This document shows positions 1 through 5,663 of a stretch of 7,613 nt of DNA, in pieces. The translations under genes and the position numbers were made by a program. A model generated the notes under the pieces. It ran no database searches, was not told where the DNA came from, and worked only from the letters and a program-made list of their open reading frames with translations. Source of the DNA: Ilumatobacteraceae bacterium (lineage in GTDB: Bacteria > Actinomycetota > Acidimicrobiia > Acidimicrobiales > Ilumatobacteraceae); NCBI GenBank assembly GCA_007122945.1, contig SKSP01000533.1, forward strand, positions 1-7,613, in the 5' to 3' direction. Each line of letters begins with the position of its first letter. The first letter of the stretch is position 1.

Positions 1-1437
1 CGCGGCATCAGCCGGGCACTCGATCCGGCGATCAACACGATCAGCTCGACCCAGCTCGGCGGCGAGGGCCTCCCGTTCTACTCGGTCCTGATGCGCTACG
101 ACATCGAGAACCAGGAGTACGTGCCCCACGTGGCCGAGTCGCTCGAGCCCAACGACGACTTCTCGGTCTGGACGCTCACCTTGCGCGACGGTGTCGAGTT
201 CGGCAACGGCGATCCGCTCGACGCCGACGCGGTCGTGGCCAGCATCGACTACCACCTCGGCGAGGGGAGCACCTCCCAACTCCTGTTCACCGTCGGGCTC
301 CTCATCGAATCGTACGAGGCGATCAGCGAGGACCAGGTCGAGTTCACGCTGCCGTTCTCGTGGGCCCAGTTCCCAGCCGCGCTCAGCGGTGACCTCGGGA
401 TGATGATGAACATCGCCGTCGTCGAGGAGCGGGGCGAGGCGTTCGGCACGAACCCCGAGGGTGCCGGTGTGGGCCCCTACGAGATCGTCGACTACTCGGC
501 CCCCGAGCGGATCGTCTTCGAGGCCAAGGACGACTGGTGGGGCGGCCCGGTGTGCATCCAGCGCCTCACGTACACGTTCATCCCCGACCTCCGGGCCAAC
601 TACGACGCGTTCACCCAGGGTGAGATCGACTCGCTCCTCATCGCACGCGACCCGGTCCTCATCAACCAGGCCCGGGAGGAGCAGGAGTTGACGCTGTCGC
701 AGATGTACAACAACGCCTGGCTGACCATGCCGAACATGCGGGACGGACACACCACCGACGACCGGGTTCGCCGGGCGATGGCCCACGCGATCGACCCCGA
801 GGTCGTGAACGCCCGGGCGTGGGGCGGAGAGGGCTGGGGCACCAAGGGCATCGTCCACGAGGACTCGATCACCCTCGAGCCGACCGAGGGCATCCCGTAC
901 GACCCCGACATGGCCCAGCAGCTCCTCGACGAGTACAAGGCCGAGACCGGTTGGGACGGCAGCCTCACCGGTATCGCCGCCGACTCGCCGCAGGCCAACC
1001 AGGAAGCGGCACTGGCCATCGCCTCCATGCTCAATGCGGTCGGCTTCGACGTCGAGACGTCACTGCTCGGGATCAACGACCTGATCACCCGGGTGTTCCT
1101 CGATCGGAACTTCGAGGTCGTCCTGTCGTGGGGCATCATCAACCCCGAGGCCGCGTTGTACTCCGGCCTCCGAGGCTGGGAGTCCGACAACATCGCCAAC
1201 CAGAACGGCTTCGCCGGCGAGGCCTACGACGCCGCGCTGGTCGAGCTCCGGGAAGCCGCCACCCCGGAGGAGTACCAGGCCGCACTGCACACCGTGCAGG
1301 AGGCCGTCAACGAGGAGGTGCCGTGGATCAGCTTCGGTGGCGACGTCTCCCTCATGGTGTTCAACCCGAAGGTGAAGGGCGGCATCCCGTTCCAGAACCA
1401 GACCTTCCTCCTGGATCAGGCCTACATCGAGGAGTGA
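1..1437 (+). CDS. ABC transporter substrate-binding protein, family 5 (5'-truncated)
   Basis: This is the extracellular solute-binding component of a peptide/nickel/opine-type ABC importer (SBP_bac_5 family). The frame is open from base 1, and residues encoded before the first ATG at 91 already fit the family (a stretch ending in ...LPFYSVLMRYD), so the gene starts outside the window and 478 residues are visible. Family signatures in order are the early 'VAESLEPNDDFSVWTLTLRDGV' type segment (about residues 44-65 of the fragment), 'GAGVGPYEIVDY', the 'FIPDLRANYDAFTQGEIDS' segment, 'VRRAMAHAIDPEVVN', and a C-terminal 'NEEVPWISF' plus 'NPKVKGG'. The missing N terminus should carry the signal peptide or lipobox. 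No permease or ATPase gene follows; it is the last gene before a strong hairpin, so its partners would be upstream. The ligand cannot be told from sequence. The family call is firm. Confidence 0.93.
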   Translation, partial: RGISRALDPAINTISSTQLGGEGLPFYSVLMRYDIENQEYVPHVAESLEPNDDFSVWTLTLRDGVEFGNGDPLDADAVVASIDYHLGEGSTSQLLFTVGLLIESYEAISEDQVEFTLPFSWAQFPAALSGDLGMMMNIAVVEERGEAFGTNPEGAGVGPYEIVDYSAPERIVFEAKDDWWGGPVCIQRLTYTFIPDLRANYDAFTQGEIDSLLIARDPVLINQAREEQELTLSQMYNNAWLTMPNMRDGHTTDDRVRRAMAHAIDPEVVNARAWGGEGWGTKGIVHEDSITLEPTEGIPYDPDMAQQLLDEYKAETGWDGSLTGIAADSPQANQEAALAIASMLNAVGFDVETSLLGINDLITRVFLDRNFEVVLSWGIINPEAALYSGLRGWESDNIANQNGFAGEAYDAALVELREAATPEEYQAALHTVQEAVNEEVPWISFGGDVSLMVFNPKVKGGIPFQNQTFLLDQAYIEE

Positions 1438-1481
1438 TCAGCCCAGTGATCAGCCCCGTGATCAGCCCAGTGACGGTCACC
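1434..1481 (+). repeat. 12-bp tandem repeat overlapping the stop codon
   Basis: Three near-identical units of GTGATCAGCCCA (1434-1445, 1446-1457 with C as last base, 1458-1469) are followed by a degenerate fourth unit, GTGACGGTCACC (1470-1481). The first unit contains the TGA stop of the solute-binding protein gene. Because the unit length is a multiple of three, TGA recurs in the same frame at 1435, 1447, 1459 and 1471. Each unit carries the palindrome TGATCA, and the fourth unit contains the dyad GTGAC-G-GTCAC. The repeat most likely arose by slippage; no function is evident. Confidence 0.85.
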
Positions 1482-1495
1482 GAGTGACATCACGC

Positions 1496-1532
1496 CGGAC
1501 GGGGGCGGGCGCTCGGCGCCCGCCCCCGTTCG
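1496..1532. terminator. GC-rich hairpin between convergent genes
   Basis: A perfect 14-bp inverted repeat (1499-1512 with 1516-1529) closes on a 3-nt loop, TCG. Three more pairs, including one G-U, extend it to 17 bp. It lies between the stop of the solute-binding protein gene (+) and the stop of the SnoaL-like gene (-), the place for a bidirectional terminator. Neither side has a T tract, so it is not a textbook intrinsic terminator. U-less hairpins are often proposed as terminators or 3' end stabilisers in high-GC actinobacteria. Confidence 0.75.
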
Positions 1533-1554
1533 CGTCAGGAGGCGACGGGCAGCC

Positions 1555-2055
1555 TCACGGCAACTGCTGTTCGACCCGCACCTCGTCGGTGAGCGGGCGG
1601 GTGATCGACCAGAGACCGCGATGGTGCGAACGGCTGATCTTCCAACGTCCGTCCTCGATCCGGTAGGCGTCGTCGTACTCCCCGGCGCTCAACGACTCGG
1701 TGCCCTCGGCGAGGTTGATCTGCCGGAAGTGCAAGGTCCACGTGCCGTGCGCCTCGGTGGGGCCATCGATCGTGATGTCGGGCATGAACCCGTGATGCAT
1801 GTCGAGCACGTTGTACCGGCCGTTCTCCTTCCGCAGCGCGACGTGCTCGAAGATCTGGATGATCGGCTCGACGTCGTCGTACGCGCCGAGCGGGCCGTAG
1901 TCGAGATCGGCGTCCTTCGACACGAAGCAGCTTCGAAAGCCGTCGGGGTCCTTGTTGTCGCAGAAGCGCCAGTAGCGGTGCTTCAGCGCCTTGATCGCTT
2001 CGATCGCCTCGCACTCCGCGAGACGCTGTTCCACGGACTTCCCACCGTCGGTCAT
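1555..2055 (-). CDS. SnoaL-like (NTF2-fold) domain protein, 166 aa
   Basis: A small single-domain protein of the SnoaL_4/NTF2-like superfamily, an alpha+beta barrel that includes polyketide cyclases, ring-hydroxylating dioxygenase small subunits, dehydratases and ketosteroid isomerase relatives. Visible features are the N-terminal helix ending in 'ALKHRYWRFCDNKDPDGF' (residues 23-40), the 'FVSKDADLDYGPLG' segment (44-57), the paired His87-His88 before 'PDITIDGPTEAHGTW' (92-106), and the terminal 'YRIEDGRWKISRSHHRGLW' strand (131-149). There is no signal peptide or membrane segment, so it is probably cytoplasmic. The ATG at 2055 is fixed by a good ribosome binding site 8 nt upstream. It lies 65 bp downstream of the flavoprotein gene on the same strand, so co-transcription is likely. 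An isomerase, hydratase or accessory role on the same substrate as the flavoprotein is inference; the family does not predict the reaction. Confidence 0.88.
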   Translation of the reverse strand: MTDGGKSVEQRLAECEAIEAIKALKHRYWRFCDNKDPDGFRSCFVSKDADLDYGPLGAYDDVEPIIQIFEHVALRKENGRYNVLDMHHGFMPDITIDGPTEAHGTWTLHFRQINLAEGTESLSAGEYDDAYRIEDGRWKISRSHHRGLWSITRPLTDEVRVEQQLP

Positions 2056-2063
2056 GTGCCAGG

Positions 2064-2069
2064 ACCTCC
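2064..2069 (-). promoter_or_regulatory. Ribosome binding site of the SnoaL-like gene
   Basis: GGAGGT on the minus strand, 8 nt before the ATG at 2055. It selects this start over the continuous open frame that extends far upstream in the same reading frame through the flavoprotein gene. Confidence 0.8.
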
Positions 2070-2120
2070 ATCCTCCATGCAGGGTTCGATTCTGCTCGTA
2101 CGCCGGACGGCCCGACCGGA

Positions 2121-3812
2121 TCAGCCGGCCGCGTCGAGGGCTGCGACGTGACCGAACACCAGCCCTTGCCCGATCGTGGCGCCGGCGCCCGGGTAGCGGT
2201 GGCCGAACGCGTTCGCCGCATTGTTGCCGATCGCGTAGAGGCCACCGATCGGTGCGCCGTCGGCACCGATCACCCGCGCCCGTTCGTCGGTCACCATCCC
2301 GCCGCAGGTCCCGAGGTCGCTGAGCACGAGCTTCACCGCGTACAGCTCGCCGGTGAGCGGCCGGAGGTTCGGGTTGGGCTGATTGGTGGGGTCGCCGTAG
2401 TACTGGTCGTACCGGCTCGCCCCGCGCCCGAAGTCGTCGTCGATCCCGTTCGCCGCCAGCTCGTTGAACCGCCGGATCGATGTCACCGTGCTCGCCTCCG
2501 GAAGACCCACGGCGCGAGCCAGCTCGGCGGGTGAACCGCCCCGGTGGGCGATGCCGGCCGCGTACCACGACGCGGGCAACGGAGCTCTCGGGAACACCGA
2601 GCCGGCGATGACGTACCGGTTCTTGTAGGTCTGGTCGAACACGAACCACATCTCGGCGACCGGCGAGCCGGCCCGTTCCAACTCGAGCATCCGCTGACCG
2701 AAGGTCATGTAGTCGGTCGCCTCGTTCACGAATCGGGCGCCGCCCTGGTCCAGGATCAGCGAACCCGGCATCGAGCGTTCCGCGAGCATCACGGCCGGCT
2801 GGGATCCCTCGACGGGGGCGAAGGCCGGGAACCACCAGCTCTCGTCCATCGAGCGCAGCTGAGCGCCGAGCGCCTCGGCGAGCACGATCGAGTCGCCGGT
2901 GTTGCCCGCGGAACCGAGGCTGGCGTGATCGGCGAGCGCCGGTGATTGGTGGGAGTGGCGCATCTCCATGTTGTGATCGAAGCCCCCCGCGGCGAGCACG
3001 ACACCCCGGTCGGCCCGAATGGTCACGGTCCGGTCGTCCTGGCGCGCCACGGCGCCGACCACACGGCCGTCCTCGGTGACGAGCTCGACGAGCTCGGTCC
3101 GGGTCCACACGGGGATGTCGTTCGCGATCGCACCGGCGAACAGTCCCGCGGCGAGTGCCTGCCCGCCCGCGACGTACTCGCGGCGCAGTGCCATGCCGCC
3201 GACGCCCTGCACCACACGCTTGCCGATGCGGGCCACGGCCTTCCCCGGCTTCCTCGTCATGAGGTTCATCCACTTGTAATCCGCGCCCGTCACCGGCATC
3301 GGCACCGGTGCCTCGAGGACTGCCGGGCGGAGCCGACCGCGTTCGGGGCCGAGGATCGATGCGTCGAACGGTCGGCACTCGCACGTGCGCCCGACGGCCG
3401 AACCGCCCGGGCGCTCCGGGTGGTAGTCGGAGTATCCCTTCGCCCACATGAACCGCATCGGCGTCGTGCGTTCCAGCATCTCGACCACCGTGGGGCCGTA
3501 CTCGAGGAAGGTGGGCCACTTGGCGGCGGGCGCGTCCTCGCCGACCAGCGCGTCGAGGTAGACGGCCGCGCGCTGCACGGTGTCGGGAGAGCCGTCGCGG
3601 ACGAGCGCGGGGTTGCCGGGGATCCAGAAGGCGCCACCGGAGCGCGCCGTCGAGCCGCCCACGTACTCGGTCTTCTCGATGACGAGGGTCCGCAGACCGA
3701 GCTCGTGGCCGGCGAGCGCGGCGGCGAGCCCGGTCCCCGATCCGACGACGAGGAGATCGACGGTCGTGTCCTCGGCGATCGGTCCGGAGGGTGGGTTCGT
3801 CGTCTCGGGCAT
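2121..3812 (-). CDS. FAD-dependent 3-ketosteroid-delta1-dehydrogenase-like oxidoreductase
   Basis: A 563-aa flavoprotein of the fumarate reductase/KstD family, which typically removes hydrogens from C1-C2 of 3-ketosteroids or reduces/oxidises related cyclic substrates. The N-terminal Rossmann motif is VVGSGTGLAAA (residues 22-32) with ribose-binding Glu46, followed by the KstD-like GGSTARSGGAFWIPGN (52-67). GYSDYHPE (126-133) matches the segment that carries one active-site Tyr in KstD enzymes. A second FAD segment is VVLAAGGFDHN (271-281). NEATDYMTFG (363-372) provides a candidate for the second catalytic Tyr (Tyr368). The C terminus has DLGTCGG, GLYAIGN and HRYPGAGATIG, in which Tyr540 and Gly544 align with the Tyr/Gly pair that polarises the 3-keto group. 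The length is usual for KstD. The ATG at 3812 is preferred over an upstream in-frame ATG at 3848, because homology starts just after it and a -10-like TACCCT lies exactly 7 nt before it. It is 45 bp downstream of the GntR gene and upstream of the SnoaL-like gene. The family is firm; the steroid substrate is not proven. Confidence 0.9.
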   Translation of the reverse strand: MPETTNPPSGPIAEDTTVDLLVVGSGTGLAAALAGHELGLRTLVIEKTEYVGGSTARSGGAFWIPGNPALVRDGSPDTVQRAAVYLDALVGEDAPAAKWPTFLEYGPTVVEMLERTTPMRFMWAKGYSDYHPERPGGSAVGRTCECRPFDASILGPERGRLRPAVLEAPVPMPVTGADYKWMNLMTRKPGKAVARIGKRVVQGVGGMALRREYVAGGQALAAGLFAGAIANDIPVWTRTELVELVTEDGRVVGAVARQDDRTVTIRADRGVVLAAGGFDHNMEMRHSHQSPALADHASLGSAGNTGDSIVLAEALGAQLRSMDESWWFPAFAPVEGSQPAVMLAERSMPGSLILDQGGARFVNEATDYMTFGQRMLELERAGSPVAEMWFVFDQTYKNRYVIAGSVFPRAPLPASWYAAGIAHRGGSPAELARAVGLPEASTVTSIRRFNELAANGIDDDFGRGASRYDQYYGDPTNQPNPNLRPLTGELYAVKLVLSDLGTCGGMVTDERARVIGADGAPIGGLYAIGNNAANAFGHRYPGAGATIGQGLVFGHVAALDAAG

Positions 3813-3819
3813 CCGTCCG

Positions 3820-3825
3820 AGGGTA
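3820..3825 (-). promoter_or_regulatory. Putative -10 element for leaderless flavoprotein transcript
   Basis: On the minus strand TACCCT is followed by CGGACGG (7 nt) and then the ATG at 3812. No Shine-Dalgarno is visible before that ATG. The TANNNT hexamer 7 nt before the start codon is the usual geometry of leaderless actinobacterial genes. No convincing -35 was seen. It would give the flavoprotein gene its own promoter within the 45-bp gap after the GntR gene. Confidence 0.45.
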
Positions 3826-3857
3826 TTGCATGGCGGCCCCGACCGCACGGGGCCCGA

Positions 3858-4625
3858 TCAGGCCGTCGCTGGGCGGCGACGACGACGCGGGAGCACCGAG
3901 TCGGTTGCCTCGAGACGTGCGAGGAACCGCTCGAGCACCGCGTGCGCCCGGGTCGCGTCACGCGCGACGATCGCCTCGGCCATCGCCTCGTACTGGCGCG
4001 CGAACCACCGGCTCGCCTCCGGGGTGGTCTCGTGGCCGTGGACGATCGCGAGATCACGTGTGATCTGGAAGTACATCTCCAGGATGGGATTGCGAGCCAA
4101 CCGCACGAGCTCGGCGACGAACGTCGAGCGCTCGACGCCCTCGATCCCCCGCGCCGCGTCACGTCGCTGGCACGCGCGCAACTCGGTGAGCTCGGTGGCG
4201 GTGGCGTTCTCCACGACGAGGTCGATCAGGGCCTCCTGCAGCACCCTCCACGTGGCGTACAGGTGCTTCGGATCGAACCCGCAGTAGTCGAGGTACAGCG
4301 AAGCGGCCATCTGCACCGCGTCGGCCCGCGGCTCGGCGACGACGAGGCCGCCCTTGCGACCGGTGCGCACGGTGACGACGCCGCGGTGCTCGAGGGTCCG
4401 GATCGCTTCGCGGAGCACCGACCGGCTCACGTCGAAGCGCTGCATCAGCTGCGCCTCGTGGCCGAGCATCTCCCCCACCGGCCAACCCCGCTCGACGATC
4501 TCCTGTTCGATCTCGGCGACGATGACCGCGCTCCGGGTTCGCGCCGTGGCGGGCTCGCGGCGGTTCCACCCGTCTGTGCCGGTGTGGTCCGCGAGGGCCG
4601 CGGGTGTGCGATGCGTCTCGCCCAT
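3858..4625 (-). CDS. GntR family transcriptional regulator, FadR/FCD subfamily
   Basis: A 255-aa DNA-binding regulator. The winged helix-turn-helix spans about residues 30-99: GEMLGHEAQLMQRFDVSRSV is the conserved GntR helix region, followed by LREAIRTLEHRGVV and the wing TGRKGGLVVAEP. The C-terminal half (about 105-240) is an all-helical FCD ligand-binding domain, recognisable by the 'LVRLARNPILEMYF' segment and the 'AIVARDATRAHAVLERFL' helix. The Asp and three His residues that bind metal in many FCD domains appear replaced (Arg166, Val170, Tyr212, Phe234), so the ligand is probably sensed without a metal. The tail is basic (RRRRRP). The ATG at 4625 has a strong upstream GGGGGAGG. It is the first gene of the minus-strand cluster and is divergent to the oxidoreductase operon, so it is a natural candidate regulator of both and of itself. 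The effector is unknown. Confidence 0.92.
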   Translation of the reverse strand: MGETHRTPAALADHTGTDGWNRREPATARTRSAVIVAEIEQEIVERGWPVGEMLGHEAQLMQRFDVSRSVLREAIRTLEHRGVVTVRTGRKGGLVVAEPRADAVQMAASLYLDYCGFDPKHLYATWRVLQEALIDLVVENATATELTELRACQRRDAARGIEGVERSTFVAELVRLARNPILEMYFQITRDLAIVHGHETTPEASRWFARQYEAMAEAIVARDATRAHAVLERFLARLEATDSVLPRRRRRPATA

Positions 4626-4630
4626 CGTGT

Positions 4631-4638
4631 CCTCCCCC
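4631..4638 (-). promoter_or_regulatory. Ribosome binding site of the GntR gene
   Basis: GGGGGAGG on the minus strand, 5 nt before the ATG at 4625. It indicates a leadered transcript, unlike the first genes of the two flanking catabolic units. Confidence 0.75.
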
Positions 4639-4683
4639 GGTGCGGGGCCGATGTCGTCGGGGTGAAATCTGCACCGGGGAACC

Positions 4684-4710
4684 GTCGGACGACCGCGGGT
4701 CGGACGACCG
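4684..4710. promoter_or_regulatory. Candidate GntR operator: paired GTCGGACGACCG sites
   Basis: An exact 12-bp direct repeat, GTCGGACGACCG, occurs at 4684-4695 and 4699-4710 (15 bp start to start). Each copy contains the palindrome GTCG-GA-CGAC and also fits the right part of the FadR-type consensus TNGTNNNACNA (GT-CGG-AC-G-A). The pair lies in the divergent region, between the GntR start and the mapped-looking -10 elements. It would sit in the 5' leader of the GntR transcript and about 67-93 bp upstream of the first oxidoreductase gene. Binding is inferred, not shown. Confidence 0.5.
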
Positions 4711-4727
4711 ACTCCCTGGCGCCGCGC

Positions 4728-4769
4728 AGCCTACCGGTCTTGCAACGAGTGCACTGGTTTCGGTAGGTT
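4728..4769. promoter_or_regulatory. Putative divergent promoter with mirrored -10 elements
   Basis: Rightward: TTGCAA (4740-4745), an 18-bp spacer, TAGGTT (4764-4769), then 7 nt to the ATG at 4777. Leftward: TAGGCT on the minus strand (4733-4728), which would give the GntR gene a leader of roughly 95 nt. Both -10 elements lie in the same extended core, CGGTAGG followed by CT or TT, in opposite orientation (4736-4728 minus, 4761-4769 plus). The arms CCTACCG (4730-4736) and CGGTAGG (4761-4767) therefore form a perfect 7-bp inverted repeat centred about 31 bp apart, near three helical turns. It could equally be an operator that overlaps the promoters. Confidence 0.5.
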
Positions 4770-4776
4770 GCACCCG

Positions 4777-5364
4777 ATGCAGCGCGAGGTCATGTTCACC
4801 GGGGTCGGGGGTCAGGGAATCCAACTGACGGCGAAGACGCTCGCGACGGCTGCCGTCGAGGAGGGTCGGCACGTCATGCTGCTCGGCCACTACGCCGGCG
4901 CCATGCGCGGGGGGCAGACCGACGCGTCGGTCGTGCTCGGCGATCAGCCACTTCGCACGCTCCCGATCGTGCAAGCGGCGTGGGCGGCGATCGTGATGCA
5001 CGACGACCACTGGCCGTCGACGAACGAACGGATCCGGCCCGGCGGGGTGGTGATGGTCAACTCGTCCCTCATCGACGACGTCGACCGCCCCGACTGCACC
5101 ATCGTGCGTGTTCCGGCGACGGCACGTGCGACGGAGCTCGGAGCACCGATGAGCGCCGGGTACGTCCTGGTCAGTGCGTTCGCAGCGGCGACAGGCATCG
5201 TCAGCATCGACGCGATGCTCGCGGCGATGCGCCAGCTCGTCCCCCCGTACCGACAGCAGCACGTGGAATCGAACGAGCGTGCCATCCGCGCCGGCTTCGA
5301 GCAGGAACCGATCCCGGAGCTCGCGGCATGGGAGCAGCCGGCGACCGCGGGAGGTGTGCGATGA
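4777..5364 (+). CDS. 2-oxoacid:ferredoxin oxidoreductase, gamma subunit
   Basis: A 195-aa gamma subunit (POR catalytic gamma domain) of a four-subunit 2-oxoacid:ferredoxin oxidoreductase. In this family the gamma chain contributes to the CoA-binding part of the complex. Family motifs are FTGVGGQGIQ (residues 7-16), the YAGAMRGGQTDASVVL segment (39-54, the usual G-x-x-RGG), and the RPGGVVMVNSSLIDD strand-loop further on. The ATG at 4777 was chosen over the in-frame TTG at 4768, since homologues start close to REVMFTGVGGQG. In addition, a -10-like TAGGTT ends exactly 7 nt before this ATG, which suggests a leaderless mRNA. It is the first of four genes in the order gamma-delta-alpha-beta, the order known from archaeal and Thermotoga POR/VOR operons. 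Its stop overlaps the next start (ATGA at 5361). Confidence 0.92.
   Translation: MQREVMFTGVGGQGIQLTAKTLATAAVEEGRHVMLLGHYAGAMRGGQTDASVVLGDQPLRTLPIVQAAWAAIVMHDDHWPSTNERIRPGGVVMVNSSLIDDVDRPDCTIVRVPATARATELGAPMSAGYVLVSAFAAATGIVSIDAMLAAMRQLVPPYRQQHVESNERAIRAGFEQEPIPELAAWEQPATAGGVR
5349..5355 (+). promoter_or_regulatory. Ribosome binding site of the delta subunit gene
   Basis: GGGAGGT inside the end of the gamma gene, 5 nt before the ATG at 5361. Good internal Shine-Dalgarno sites here and before the alpha and beta genes contrast with the first gene of the operon, which has none. Confidence 0.75.
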
Positions 5365-5663
5365 CCACGATCCTCACTCGTGGCACGGTGACGATCGACA
5401 TCGAGAAGTGCAAGGGATGCGATCTCTGCATCCCTGCCTGCCGGCCCGGGGTGCTCAAGATGTCGTCGGCCGTCAACGGCATGGGCTTCCCGTATCCGCT
5501 GCTCGCCCCTGGGTGCACGGCGTGCAAGGCGTGCTTCGAAGTGTGCCCCGACTCCGTCTTCGAGGTCTACCGGTACGAAGAGCCCGAACTGATCGAGGTT
5601 CCCGATGCCGCGGAGACCGGGGAGTCCGTGGAGACCGAAGCGACCGGGGAGATGACACCATGA
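5361..5663 (+). CDS. 2-oxoacid:ferredoxin oxidoreductase, delta (ferredoxin-like) subunit
   Basis: A 100-aa subunit with two [4Fe-4S] motifs that carries electrons from the TPP-bound cluster to external ferredoxin. The first motif has Cys17, Cys20, Cys23 and Cys27 (CKGCDLCIPACRPGVL); the second has Cys52, Cys55, Cys58 and Cys62 (CTACKACFEVCPDSVF). All eight ligands are present. In the first motif the residue after the last Cys is Arg followed by Pro, where the common form is Cys-Pro. The last 25 or so residues are an acidic low-complexity tail rich in Glu and Thr, partly built from a repeated GACCGGGGAG at DNA level. Both ends share 4 bp (ATGA) with the neighbouring genes, which points to translational coupling and fixed stoichiometry. 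Confidence 0.93.
   Translation: MTTILTRGTVTIDIEKCKGCDLCIPACRPGVLKMSSAVNGMGFPYPLLAPGCTACKACFEVCPDSVFEVYRYEEPELIEVPDAAETGESVETEATGEMTP
5646..5651 (+). promoter_or_regulatory. Ribosome binding site of the alpha subunit gene
   Basis: GGGGAG in the end of the delta gene, 8 nt before the ATG at 5660. It supports this start over the frame that stays open far upstream. Confidence 0.7.

Noticed and set aside
2081..2105. Possible tRNA T-arm (GGTTCGATTC) as a tRNA fragment or attachment site
   Set aside because: The five-pair T-stem does not form around the TTCGATT loop (mismatch at the third pair), and no acceptor stem, anticodon arm or CCA end is present nearby.
1555..3831. A 758-codon minus-strand open frame that would fuse a long Arg-rich region to the SnoaL-like protein
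   Set aside because: The upstream part is a shifted reading of the flavoprotein gene, with Arg/Gly/Pro-rich low-complexity translation and no family motifs. The SnoaL-like gene has its own ATG at 2055 with a good ribosome binding site.
3812..3848. Earlier in-frame ATG at 3848 as the flavoprotein start
   Set aside because: The extra 12 residues would overlap the -10-like TACCCT, lack family similarity and have no ribosome binding site. The ATG at 3812 has the leaderless promoter geometry.
4661..4675. GGTG-N7-CACC inverted repeat in the GntR leader
   Set aside because: Only four pairs in each arm and no match to a known operator pattern; too weak to list as a site.
2946..4766. A 606-codon plus-strand open frame antisense to the flavoprotein and GntR genes
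   Set aside because: It mirrors two well-supported genes, has His/Arg-rich composition typical of antisense frames in GC-rich DNA, and shows no recognisable domain.
5174..5659. Upstream extension of the alpha subunit frame to 5174
   Set aside because: The extension overlaps the gamma and delta genes out of frame and is Arg/Ser-rich. The ATG at 5660 has a ribosome binding site, an ATGA overlap, and family homology starting right after it.
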